From Amoeboaphelidium protococcarum (Eukaryota > Aphelidiomycota > Aphelidea): 64,000 nucleotides of DNA. Below, piece by piece: positions 24,329 through 37,750 of this stretch. The DNA is taken from positions 1,612,001 through 1,676,000 of the forward strand of contig JALECJ010000254.1 of assembly GCA_023515745.1 (NCBI GenBank), read 5' to 3'. Both the position numbers and the translations under genes were made by a program. Each line of letters opens with the position of its first letter. Position 1 is the first letter of the stretch. The notes under the pieces are model-generated. The model was given only the letters and a program-made list of their open reading frames with translations. It was not told the DNA's origin and searched no databases.

Positions 24329-24901
24329 ATGTACTTTAAATAGTCAGCCAACTCATCTCGATCGTTTGCATCTGGTTCCCAGGTGGCATCAACGAAATAT
24401 TCTTCACCATCATGGTCTGACTTAACTGCTTCCAATTTGTAAAATGGTTAAACTGACTAGTATGAAAAGTTAAAGAGTATCTATGATTATACAACTGGTT
24501 CGTGTTAAACACCAATGCTGGACATGCTTGAAGAAATATTGGCTGAATACCAGGAGGCTTGCACTTGGTTATCCCAACGAGACAGTAATGCTTTACTAAA
24601 TAAAGAATGCTCAAACGAAGATATTTACACGCCAATAAGCTGTCGGACTCCTGACTTGTACAATTCAGCAAGTAAAGGATGCCTTACTAGAAATAATGGT
24701 GAGTAATAGCTGAAAGAACGAGGATATTCCTATGAGGAAATTGATAAAACGTTGTACTTTACGCCCCAATCAACAAGAACTGGAGCCCTTAACAATACCT
24801 CACAGCTTGCAGAAAGGATTAGATTAAGTAAAAATGAGCTCAAAACTATTGATGAACAACTTGCCAATTTAAATGCAAGACTGCAATTACGCGATCTCTG
24901 A
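24329..24901 (+). CDS. Hypothetical protein (190 aa) with C-terminal coiled coil
   Basis: Single-exon ORF of 190 residues, with the first third Ser-rich and a charged middle. The last ~35 residues (LAERIRLSKNELKTIDEQLA) look like a coiled coil. No recognised domain, signal or membrane span. Glutamines use TAA, TAG and CAA. Codon character resembles the neighbours, so it is probably a real lineage-specific gene. Confidence 0.55.
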
Positions 24902-25158
24902 ATTAATAATCTATATACAGTTTTATTGAATGAACAGCTTGATTATTACTCGTTTATAGTGCCAATTGTCGCGTCGGTTGCCGGCCAATAGAAAAACCGC
25001 GCGAATCGATCGTGTTCTTTCAAAGTGCCGCGTCCAATTGGCAGAACTTTTTCTTATTGCCACTCGTGTACTCTTGAGAGATAGATTGCTACTTTCATTT
25101 TATCTATTTCTCTCCTCATTTAAACTTGGATTGAAAACAATTAAATTGCGCTATTAGA

Positions 25159-27204
<2,046 letters not shown>

Positions 27205-27699
27205 TTTGCATTATCAAATCTCGGAGGTAATTTTACTGAACAAGCAAAATATACTAAAGTATCGCTATGATTAGTTATAAAGGTTTACTTGGACTTGTCT
27301 TATCATTGAGATGCAATACAACGAACAATTTAACACTAAAAAACCATAAATCCATAAAATATTAATCAATTAGTGCGACACTGTTGTTTTAGAATCAACT
27401 ACGGAGACGTTCGCCAAACATCGCTCATTCTCTGCAACAAACGGTCGCCCCGATCTCGCGCGAGCGCCCGTTTCGCCGCAACTCCGCTAGTTTTAATTAC
27501 AGTAGATAGCGACTGAGAGCGGCAGGGAAAAAGTTAATACTACTGTTCCTGTTCCTGAATATGTTTAACAAAAAAAAATTATGTCAGAATTATACATATA
27601 CTGTATCTCCACAAATACTCAAATTTATTTTCGCTTCACCACTCATTAAAATCTCACTAAGCAAATAGACGGAGCCGCAGTCATAAGGGTACTTCAGCA
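27205..27699. other. Spacer between BiP and the mobile element
   Basis: About 495 bases. It holds a GC-rich CpG-dense block at about 27405-27525 of the kind found upstream of several genes. The 10-mer AGACGTTCGC there recurs at about 32411, beyond the other end of the element. No ORF and no clear terminal repeat. Confidence 0.4.
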
Positions 27700-29175
27700 T
27701 CAATCTTCCCTGTGCACATACACGCAATTGCAGTCATGAACCTCGTCCTTTCGGACCACTCTCATATACTTGTGCCTTGCACATACGGGCAAGTCACTAT
27801 CAGAGACTAGATAGCGAACTACAGTCAACGCAGTACATTCTACAGACCAGCATCCCCAGTCACATAACTTCTTAATACCCCAACGCTCTCTAGCTGGCAT
27901 TAGTTCACCATTGAGGTATTAACAACCACCACGGCGGAATGAGTGATTTCCATACACATCAGCACGCTAACCAATTATCATTTTCAAATCTTAACGGAAA
28001 CTGTCACGAAACTGCTATGTTTCCACTGCAGTGTTCAAGATTATTGTGCCTTGACTGGTGATTTTGCACATAATCTTCTCTTGATAGCCATCAGGCATAC
28101 CTCCTACTTTGCGCAAAGTATACACCCAGTTGTACAGCGCTCTCACTGGGCACAGCCAAGGATACTTGTCGTTTCTGTACAAGTGGAACGGTTTGATGTT
28201 GCTCCCACCAGTCTGCATGGTCTTTCTCCACCACAGACGCAACACAAATCCGTCCTTCTACCGAGGCATCCACTCAATATCCTACATCTAGATACGCACA
28301 GCTTCATCCAGGCGGAGGAGACACAAAAAGGACAACACATAAATCAGATAGTTGCGGGAGAATCTAACGCGATCTCCAGTAGTACGCAACACAGAGTGAC
28401 TTCTCTCAAACAGATTTCTTAAATCTGTTTAAGTAATAGAGCGGACTGACTCCGGAATGACACCTTTCCGCACGGCAATCTTCTTGAGACCCTTCATCAA
28501 ATTAGATACGTCTCTGGATAAACAAGGATTACCGGTCCAAGAGCCGTCGGCATTGCGGCGGTAAGGTTCTTGGAGACAATTATACCGCTTAGAAAACGCA
28601 TGCGATAGAGCAGCACGTACATTCTCTGCAGTAGAGTAAGACCTCCCCTGACATTCTAGCAGCATTCCGCCATACTCAGTACTTACCGTGCCTTGATCAC
28701 CACAAAGATAGAATAAGTATTATACGATGCGAAGGGGAGTAAGGGCATTAAGTTCAAATTTATCAAAGTCCGGATTGCGCTCCTTATGAAATACAACATA
28801 TCTGCTCCAATAGCGGCGACAACTCTTCAGATGAGACACAGAAGTTGCATTCTACATGACCCGTTATGCTTACTAACTCAGAGGATCATTATCAATAAAT
28901 TCCTAGCGTTCTTCATCCAAGCTACCATCGCTGACGTCTGACAAAGCAGCGGCATCAATATCATTGTCATCATCTCCATTATCAGCAAAATCTACAGGAA
29001 AATCATCATTCATATTCTCGTCCATGCGAATCATGATATCTTCAGACTCCTAATCTATCCTGATGCATTCCATCAACGAATTTATATCGGGCGCAGGTAT
29101 TCCTTGCTCTTGAACTTCCCTGAGTAATTCCACCTAAGCGTTCTAGTCCAGCTATCCAATGAATTTTGATGACAT
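27700..29175 (-). CDS. Crypton-type tyrosine recombinase
   Basis: 491-residue single-exon protein. The first ~125 residues are acidic. A DNA-binding core-type helical domain follows (SCRRYWSRYVVFHKERNPDFD). The catalytic half shows the first Arg in LLRLDEAVRIQ (about residue 276), the HxxR box NHSFRRGGCQYL (about 410) and a DWGCWS...VVRYL ending with the likely nucleophile Tyr near 455. The HSFRRGG box and WGCWS...RYL spacing are typical of Crypton recombinases. All catalytic positions look intact, so the element may be active. TAA/TAG codons occur inside the gene, so it is adapted to the host code. Confidence 0.85.
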
Positions 29176-29291
29176 GATGCTATACTTTCGAAATAATAAT
29201 ATCTTTACCGTTCGAGATAAATTTTCGGAATATCAGATCTCGAATTCATTTTCTCTCCTTTCTCTCGTTTCAAGCAGGCCCATTATCACAA

Positions 29292-30593
29292 ATGAATTAT
29301 AGAAATCGGCGTCGTCGTCATGATATTACACTGTCTCAATCTCAACGTGATGCTGTTAATTCAATTTTGACTGATAGATAAAACGTTTTTGTGACTGGGT
29401 ACGCTGGTTCGGGTAAATCTCTCATTATTAAGGCCGTTCGTGGCAGAATTGAATCCCGTAGACTGCGTATTAACTGTCGAATACTGGCAGCTACTAATAG
29501 CGCTGCTCGTCGGGTTGGGGGCAAAACGATACATTCTACATTTAGAATACCCTTCGGGGCTGAGTTTGATAATCGATTTGAGGCTAAGGTAACACGCGCT
29601 ATAAAGCGTGATTTGAAATCTGTGAACCTTTTTATTATCGATGAGATATCTCTTGTCTCCGCTGAGATGCTGGAGCTCATGGATAGATTGTTGCAGAATA
29701 TCTAAGGAAATGAGCATAGTTTTGGTGGAGTGCAAGTAGTTACTGTAGGAGACTTTGCCCAATTACCTCCTAAACGTGGTCATTACGCGTTTTAGTCAAA
29801 TCGCTGGGATAGATACTTCCGAAAGAACTTTTATTTTAAGGATGTTTATAGGCAAGATAATCTCGAAATGGTGAATGCGTTGAATGAGGCGAGGTTGAAG
29901 CCGCAGGGAGATGGCTACTCTCGTGAAGCATAATAATTTTTTGAAGGACGCGTAAAAGCTGAGCCGACTAAGGATTTGGAGCGCACTGTGATATTCGGCA
30001 GAATTGCAGATGCTCGACGCTGGAACGACCAGATCACTGACTCATAGTTACCCGGGGATGCCAAACTGTACCACTCGGTGGAGAAGTTCGACGATGTCAA
30101 TATTCTGGCTGAAATGGAATGCACCGCTCCAACTAGTGTCAAACTGAAAGTTGGTAGTAAGGTGATGCTTTTAGTGAACGTTCGACGCTATAACCTGGTG
30201 CATGGAGATTGTGGCATTGTTGTCGGCCTCAACGGATAAGGTGGATGTCCTATTGTGGCATTTCCGACTGTTAATGGAAGGACTGAGAATTTCGAAGTTT
30301 TGCATGAATAGTTTGCTTTGATATTTGAGGGGGAGAAAGTGGGAGACAGAACTGCAATCGCATTAATGCCAGCCTATGGGCTCACTTGTCACAAGGCTTA
30401 AGGTCTTCAGTTTGCAAAGGTCACAGTGGATTTCACCCGTTTTTGGCTTCCAGGACAAGGCTATACTAGTATATCACGGGCTTAAGACTTGAGCTAGTTT
30501 GAAATCTGCAACTTAGACTTGAGTAAAATTTATGCAGATCCCGCAGTGATTGATTTTCATGCTAAATTGGAAGAGATAATAGCTTAAGAATGA
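29292..30593 (+). CDS. PIF1-family DNA helicase
   Basis: 433-residue SF1B helicase. Walker A is GYAGSGKS (residues about 36-43), Walker B is FIIDEIS, and motif III is GDFAQLPPKRG. The C-terminal motifs are LTCHKAQGLQF and GYTSISRAQ. It is short, close to the bare helicase core, lacking the N- and C-terminal regions of cellular Pif1. Location between the recombinase and a third element gene suggests it belongs to the mobile element. Cellular PIF1 duplicates or Helitron helicase domains are alternatives, but there is no Rep domain. TCTCTCGTTTC precedes the gene. Confidence 0.88.
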
Positions 30594-30631
30594 TTCAATA
30601 AACTTAAATTGACCATTAATATAATAAGAGT

Positions 30632-31951
30632 TCATTCTAACATGTCGGTGTCAACCCCATCTTCACTTCCATTGGACACATCTACATCCACGTCCATGTT
30701 CTCCTCTTCATCTACAACTAACGTCGGATCGTGCATAGAATAAAAGTTACTAAGCAATGACTTCTTGATATCATTCTCATTCATCTAAGTAACTTTACCT
30801 TTTTTAGATCTTCGAATCCATTTTTCATTCCATAGTACCTAATTGAATTCGCCGTTGACACGATATTGAATATCATCTCTCTCCAGGCGGTACAAGTCAG
30901 CGATCTTTCTATCATTAAATCCTTTCACCACTATTTTATCCATATTCTTCAAAGACAGAAAGCGACCATTAGATTACGTGCAATTTCTAACAAATTCATC
31001 CTTAGTATGTAGTTTACAATATAACATGAGCCTTTTGAACTGATTACGTTTAGTTTTCGTGGCAGTGATGGCATTCTGAACATCTTGTGCAGCTTCACCG
31101 CCAAGCTCTTTAGCTCTTGCCAGCAACTATGAGTTATGTGACACTAATGCAGCAAAATCAAACGTGGTGGCAAGATCGTACAATTCTGGATTAGCCCTCA
31201 ACAAAGGAACTTCTTTAATTGCAAGAAGTTAAGCAGCGTTGAAAGCCGCAACGGAATTATTACCGGATTGAACATTACTCGCCACTACCAATTATGGAAC
31301 AGGAACATCAAGCGAACGGGTGCATGGAAGCTATTATATATCACCTTCCGATGTACTTACACCATCATCCGTTTATGCCTCTTACTCGCCGATCGATACC
31401 AACTACTAATCCAATTACTCACTTTAAACGCTTATATCTGGTTGCTGAGCTCCCACATCATTCGCTGTATCATCAGGAGATATACTAGGCTCGTTCAAAG
31501 CCTCAATTAGCGAAGTAATACGACCGGTTGCATTCTGAGAGTCAATGTCTATAAATTCTATATCAAAGTATTTATCACCATGTAACGCATACTACTCGAC
31601 ATGAAAATACAATTCGCGGTGATCAACGAATCTGTAATTCGACTACTCGGCTTCTAGTTATCGCTGTTCAAAAGATCTCTAGTCCACCACCGACTTTAAA
31701 TCCATCATCTGCACCAGGAGCAATTTCTTTTGCTCTAAAGACTTCTTTTTGGGAATCGCATGCTTCGTCTCATCATTCATCCAGGGATCACAATACTACT
31801 ACACAATATTCCAGTCCTCAACTAAAGGATCGATATTATGCCTGTTCTTCAATTCCAGTACATAAGACGCTGGGTACTGAGATATATATTTTAAGACCCG
31901 AGTTTTAGCACATAGAATGTGCTCTGTTGATGGCTTTTTCGGTCGTCCCAT
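30632..31951 (-). CDS. Unidentified protein of the mobile element (439 aa)
   Basis: Single-exon ORF starting MGRPKKPSTEH, an AT-hook-like opening. The middle (about residues 160-235) is Ser/Gln/Asp-rich and probably disordered. The C-terminal third contains a compact basic region (RFLSLKNMDKIVVKGFNDRK, then VLWNEKWIRRSKKGK) that could bind DNA, and the extreme C-terminus is strongly acidic. I do not recognise a domain. Position and convergent arrangement with the helicase suggest a third element protein, perhaps a DNA-binding partner of the recombinase. That role is inference. Confidence 0.7.
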
Positions 31952-32830
31952 TTTGCGCGATGAAAGAAAAGAGCTGTTGGAGAAAGAATAGAGCTCTTAC
32001 AGAATGTAAGACAGAGACTATGACATTGCATTCTGGATATGTACGTGTCAGCTTTCGTGGCATCGGATACATTACTCTGTATAATTTGACTCAAAGTTTG
32101 GCTATTACCTGTGAGTATAGCGTTTTTACACTCACTATTCATTCATGTGCGCGGTATAAACTGATGTTTCAATAATTGACAACCATTCGCCCACAACGCA
32201 CGCTCAGACCAGTCATATTATCGATTCACGTGTTATGTATATACTACGTACCATCTTAAAGCATTTTTCAAGAGCTATCGAATGGTATAAAATTCATGCT
32301 GTGAAACTTACTGTAGATAGAGATATCACTGTAAAACGCAACAGACTTTATGCTGGGTTCCTTATTTTGAAAAAGCGTACGTCCTTTCCTGATGAGACAG
32401 CACATATTTGAAAGACGTTCGCTTATCCTGTAATGCAGTGGAAGAAACGGCGAGCGTTTCAGCGCGGGGAGACTTGTGGAACAATAAGTAATGTTCGCCG
32501 CGAAACAAGAGGCATACACACAGTATGTCTCAGAGTGAGAATTTGACATCGACTGTAATATATTCAGAAAGCTCTTGAAATAATGTTTTCAAAAATACTA
32601 AGTAAAATAAAATTGGATATATGTGTGATGACTTATGGCTATATTAGTATCGTATCATGTAACACTAACTGTTTTCTCAGTTTTCTTTAGGCCGAGCGTT
32701 GTTACTCTTTGAGTCTCAATCAACTCCATAGAGCGCAGAGCAGCTTAAAGAAGACCATCAGTAAAGGAAGAACTTCCAGGGGAAAAACCATTTTGTAAAT
32801 GAAGTTAATCAATTTATTACATAGCAAAAT
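31952..32830. other. Spacer right of the mobile element
   Basis: About 880 bases. Overlapping short frames on both strands (for example + 31963-32310 and - 32268-32549) are probably chance, since only TGA interrupts frames. A CpG-rich block lies near 32410-32510. The element boundary must lie somewhere here, but no target duplication was identified. Confidence 0.4.
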
Positions 32831-34114
32831 TCAAAGCTTACTGTGACTTTCAAATAGATGCATCAGTTTCAAAATAAAATCCTTCTGAGGTTAACTGTAA
32901 CCCTCACATAATGGGATGTCAATACCAACAATTATAGCAGTCGTGTCATATATCTCTTTCGCCCGAGCCTCATCTCTAAATTGATAGATTATTGACGTGA
33001 ATCCTTTAGTCAAGAGTTTCGCGTAATAGCTAGAATTAAACTCTTACTGGGCCCACATTGACAAAATCTTGAGAAGATAGACCACTTCTTTAGGAACTGC
33101 CGATGTGAAATTCTGATCAAACTGAACCATTTTCTTTAAAACATCAGCCACCTTGTTAATATATTCATCACACTCTTGAGGAAACTGTTCAATGTCCAAC
33201 GCGCGTATACCAGGGTCAATATTAATCAAATCAACAACAAGATTAAAGTTATTCTCATTTCCATCCAAATTACTTTCGTTGGCTCTGATCACGGTGTGCA
33301 TATTACCAGGATTACCTTGATTCTCCCAAATAAACGGAATCCTATCGCCATTGTTCAGCATCACATCGAGAGCCAGAATTTTCCCCAGTGACGTGATCAT
33401 CTAATCGTAATTCTTGATTGATAAATTTTTCAACTCTTGCACCCCACACCCGGGCACGTACTCCATTGCAAGAACATAAAGATACTCACTCAAGCGCATA
33501 GTGACCATATTCTTGTCCTATTTGGCTATACACGTAATCAGGTGATCAGTTGACTCATCAGCCGTTCTGAGTAGAACAAAGCGCGGCGTCGGCACTTGAA
33601 ACAACAGGCTGATCAGCGACGCCGTTACCTCATCGTAAAGTGAATGGGCACCGGGTTTCAGCACAAAACTGCCACAATTCAGCTGTACAAAGAAAACTCC
33701 CACCGAGCCGGTCGCGCTTCTCTCCACGCCTTCAACGAAAACCGCCTTAGTCGCAGAAGATGATGGTGATGAATCACCGTTATGTGGTAGCTCCTGATCA
33801 GATTGCTATTCACCTTCCACCGTCTAATCATTGCCATCGACAGCGCGCACTTTACTAAAATCTAGCAGACTGCGCAGAGGATGCTGATTCTTGAAATCAA
33901 ATTTAAATGAAGAATCTAGAGACGTTTTCCACTTGTATTACTTCTTCTCCGCCTTCTTCTCCTTCCCCGCATCCGTACCAAATTTAGCTTGCATCAGCTT
34001 GATATTCTCACACACTGAGGGATGTTATAGCTGCGACCACCACACATCCTCATCATTATGTTTAATAATTTTATTTTATATATTCCACAATGTCTATCCA
34101 AGACTAGAAATCAT
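32831..34114 (-). CDS. Actin-fragmin-kinase-like protein kinase
   Basis: 427-residue protein matching the catalytic domain of Physarum actin-fragmin kinase. It has VQLNCGSFVLKPG (nucleotide-binding strand and Lys), LAMEYVPGCGVQEL, and the catalytic-loop region ILALDVMLNNGDRIPFIW followed by NQGNPGNMH. This atypical kinase family phosphorylates actin in the fragmin complex. The kelch repeats of the Physarum enzyme are absent. The N-terminal ~120 residues are Lys/Gln/Ser-rich. Start ATG 34114 is chosen; an upstream ATG at 34206 in another frame could be part of an alternative first exon. The TGA stop is at 32831-32833. Confidence 0.8.
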
Positions 34115-34371
34115 TTTACAAAATTTGAAGGATTCGTGATTATTAGTAAAACTTGACAATTACTTGTGACAGCAAAAGAGAACTGGGGACTAACGTCTTT
34201 GGACATGTTGAAAAAGACAAAGAGATCGCGTGTGATTGACGTTCGTTCAAACAGAGAACGGAGCCTTGAAATTCTCACTCACTTTATCTGTCCGCTGTAA
34301 AGTTCAGACGTTTACCGCGTTCCGTTTAAGTTTAAATTATACTGCTGTACTTAAAAGCACTTTCAACTGAC

Positions 34372-35649
34372 ATGGAGGCCTTGATTAATTAACCTGTTGT
34401 TATTGACAATGTAAGTTCAATTCATTTAGTTCCTATTTCAATATTCACTCTAATTAAACATTTTGATTTACGTGTAGGGAAGTGGAGTGTTAAAATGTGG
34501 ACTTGCTGGGGCTGAGCAGCCATCCCATGTCGTACCGTCAATGTAAGAGTCTTTGTAGCACAAACAAGTTCATAATCTAGATTTCCAATATATTGATTGA
34601 TTTGACGTGTATGTAGCATAGGAAGACCGAAACATACGCGAATTATGGCTGGATCTTTGAGTTAAGATGTTCTCATAGGAATGGATGCGCTGAATAATAG
34701 AGGACTCTGTCGCATCAATTATCCTCTTCAGCATGGCATTACAGAGTCTTGGAGTGATCAAGAGCTATTATGGGCACACGCGTACCAGCAGATGGGAATT
34801 AACTGTGAAGATCATCCTCTGCTGATCACTGAGGCACCTCTGAACCCGCGACGAAATCGAGATTTAATGGCCCAGGTGCTGTTTGAGACATTTAATGTTC
34901 CGGCTCTGTACGTATCTCTCTAAGCTGTATTGGCACTGTATGCTTCAGGTAGAACTACAGGTGTCGTTCTGGATATAGGTGATGGAACTTCCCATTGTGT
35001 GCCCATATACGAGGGATTCGCCATTCCTCAAGCTATTCATCGTGTAAATATAGCTGGTCGTGATGTCACTAATTATATGGCTCATCTGCTTCGTCGTGGT
35101 GATGCTTGTAAAGCACTAGACTTCTGGACCAGTGCAGAGATGGATCTGTGTAGAACAATCAAAGAAAAGTGTTCTTATGTGGCGTCTTTCGGTCAACTTG
35201 GTCCTTAGTAGTCTCATTTACATGACATTGACTATGAGGAGTATGTCTTGCCGGATGGTCAGGTTGTTAAAATCGGCAGTGAGCGATATTTGGCACCTGA
35301 GATCTTGTTCAAGCCAGAGATTGTCGGCTCAGAGTGTGTTGGCGTACATGAGATGCTAGTGAACTCAATCAACAAGGTTGACCTGGATTTGCGGAGACTT
35401 TTATACGAGAATATTATCCTGTCTGGTGGTACAACATTGCTGAAAGGATTCGGAAGTAGACTTCTGGCAGAGGTGAAGCAGGTGTCTATGCGCGATGTTA
35501 AAATCAAGATATTCGCTCCACCCGAGCGCAAATACTCTACGTGGATTGGTGGCTCCATTTTAGCTTCTCTGAGCACTTTCAAGAAACTCTGGATAACTGC
35601 GGAGGAGTACGAGGAAGACCCGGAAGTCATCCATAAAAAGTTCATGTGA
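34372..35649 (+). CDS. ARP1: Actin-related protein 1 (centractin)
   Basis: Arp1 forms the short actin-like filament of dynactin, the activator of cytoplasmic dynein. Three exons (34372-34410, 34478-34542, 34617-35649) with 67- and 74-nt introns ending CGTGTAG and TATGTAG. The product of 378 residues begins with [16 protein letters not shown], then [47 protein letters not shown] and the [13 protein letters not shown]-terminal region, closer to Arp1 than to conventional actin. The RPK(H)TRIM segment supports Arp1. Presence of dynactin fits a flagellate or amoeboid life stage with dynein. Confidence 0.93.
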
Positions 35650-35749
35650 TTTCAAGTTTCAAGTAAGTGCATCTTAAAAAACTTTTTAATTATATACTCA
35701 CAATCATATTATATGATAATCCAACCCATGTGCGCAATATAACCAACTC

Positions 35750-36820
35750 TCAATTTCCATTCTCAATCTCAGCGATAAGGTCAAGAATATCTTTACGCTG
35801 ACCCTCCACGCGATAAACACTTACATTTCTCTTGATAATATCAATGACACTACCCAGCAGACGGTCAAAGGCTTTCCTGTCGAGAGTTGCACACTTCAAA
35901 CGTCCATTCACAGCCTTTACAGTGGCTGCCCGCGGCTTGTTGAATAGCAGAGCCAACTCCCCAAAGTAGTCGCCCTTCTTCAAATGTTTAACCTGGTTCT
36001 CTACTCCTTGATCATTCTTCTGTAGCACGACAGCCTCGCCACTCTCAATAATGTAGAAATTATCACCGGCATCTCCCTGCTTCATGACCACCTGCTCATC
36101 TTCAAAAGTGACACTCTCTAGAGCATCAGCAATCTTGAATCTCTCATAAGACTCCAGTCCTTTCAACAACTGGACTTCCTCAAGAAATTGTTCATACATA
36201 CGGCGCTTCTTGCTGGTGGAGTCCATCAAAATTCTTCTAAACGTCACTCTGTCTAGAGCCCACAGAACGCAATCACTTGATGCTTTCACCGTAGCTGCTC
36301 TGTTTGCGTTGTACATCAGAGCCAGCTCACCAAAAGAGCCACCTGCTGAATAGTCGGTCACTTTAGTAGGCTAATTGTTGTTCAAAGATGGACGCTGCAC
36401 ATACACATCCAATGTACCAGTCTCCACAATGTAAAAGTAATCTCCGACATCGCCCTACTTTATAACTTCATCACCACTGTTAAATCTCTTCTCAGCCATG
36501 GCATCCACTACATCTTTATACTGCTCTTCATCCAGATTTCTAAACAGAAAGTTGTTCATCACAGCAGCCTTGATGCGCTACTTCTGATCATCACTCTTCG
36601 GGATAACAACCTTCTCCGCAGGCACATTTCGGCCATTAAGAGCACTAGATGGAGCCATAGACTCTGCACTGACCGACACTCTGCGACCACCTCGGTATGC
36701 ATTAGATGCAAATTGCGGGATAGGTGAAGCAGAATCAACCTCATCGTCAGAGCTGTCACTACCATTTCCATTCGCCTTCTTAATCTAAGGTGGATAATTG
36801 CTCAAATCAGTAGCGCTCAT
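35750..36820 (-). CDS. BCY1: cAMP-dependent protein kinase regulatory subunit
   Basis: 356-residue PKA-R with two tandem cyclic-nucleotide-binding domains. CNB-A carries the phosphate-binding cassette GGSFGELALMYNANRAATV and CNB-B carries FGELALLFNKPRAATV, both with the key Arg. The inhibitor segment RGGRRVSVSAES has a phosphorylatable Ser, as in type II and fungal Bcy1 proteins. The N-terminus before it is only about 45 residues and shows no RIIalpha-type docking/dimerisation helix, so either the domain is missing or an upstream exon was not detected. The frame contains several TAG codons. Confidence 0.95.
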
Positions 36821-37750
36821 ATTTTAGTATAAAATTGTACCGCTGTTAGACAATTATGGAATTGTTAATATCAAAGTGTAAATGAATATCACTGTAGTTG
36901 TTGTTGTTTGAACCAGAGAGGATCAACCAAGAAGAAACGATTGGAGAGAAAGTTGAAACGGTCTCTCGTTCGTGCACTTCAAAGTCTTTTTGAAAATTTT
37001 CTTTAGTAGATCACTAGATGATGGTTCGCTTGTTTCACAAGTAGTTTGATATGATTTGTAGCGTTTCAGTATATTGTATATGGTTCTCATTGTAACTGGT
37101 CTTAAATCGAGATATTCTCTCTGAGCCAGTGTCTCTCCTATAACAAATAACTCACCTTGTTTGATTATTACTCTGCTAAAAATGAAGGTTAGTCTCATTG
37201 ATTGATGACTTGTCGCGTCACTTTAATGTCACTGGTATTATTCTGATTCTACATCTGTAGCTCTATTTGTCTTATTATGTATCCAAGTCAAAAACGTGCG
37301 CTATCCATTCCTGCAAAGTAAAGATTCTAGACTAGACAATACTTCCGATTGCTATCCGTGTGTTCAGAGTAAATCAGAAACTCGGATATCAATGACGCAT
37401 CGTGACGTGGTCTGATATGATGGTGTTAGTGATTGATTCATTCCCTGTTAAAATGATGCAAGTTGACGCCTTACTTCTCTTCTTGATAAGAAATTGCAGA
37501 AATTGTGATATTGTTGAATAGTAGAAAGTTGCATTTTCATCTGTAGGTGCGTCCCTTTTGAAACTGTCTCAGTCTTGGCGCTGACCATTTCACAGTTATC
37601 GCGTTGATGTCTGAGCTTGCATTGTAATGTCACAGAGTTTATCAAGGGGGAAGTAACATTGGTTGCAGTTGACCTGGTGGAGTAGATTATTTGCTTGCAA
37701 TGTGTGATGTCTATGTACATATCTTGCTGAATATTATGGTGCTGAAATTA
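36821..37750. other. Upstream region of PKA-R
   Basis: Holds a TCTCTCGTTCGTGC motif near 36963 and a - strand frame at 36923-37190 (about 90 residues) that I cannot assign. No RIIalpha-like sequence was seen in it. Nothing else is convincing. Confidence 0.35.

Larger units (their letters stand above)
27700..31951. mobile_element. Putative Crypton-like element: tyrosine recombinase + PIF1 helicase + unknown protein
   Basis: Three adjacent intact ORFs not otherwise expected between BiP and housekeeping genes: a Crypton-type tyrosine recombinase (-), a PIF1-family helicase (+) and a 439-residue protein starting MGRPKKPS (-). The recombinase and helicase are divergent with only 116 bases between their start codons, suggesting a shared promoter. 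The helicase and third gene are convergent with 38 bases between their stops. Spacing is tighter than in most of the window. I could not define ends: no long terminal repeats were seen, which fits Cryptons, which insert by recombination with very short direct repeats. The coordinates cover coding sequences only. Confidence 0.6.

Noticed and set aside
31927-32313. Plus-strand ORF overlapping the start of the third element gene
   Set aside because: Overlaps the 5' end and promoter side of a better-supported minus gene, no family features, and long TGA-free frames are common by chance here.
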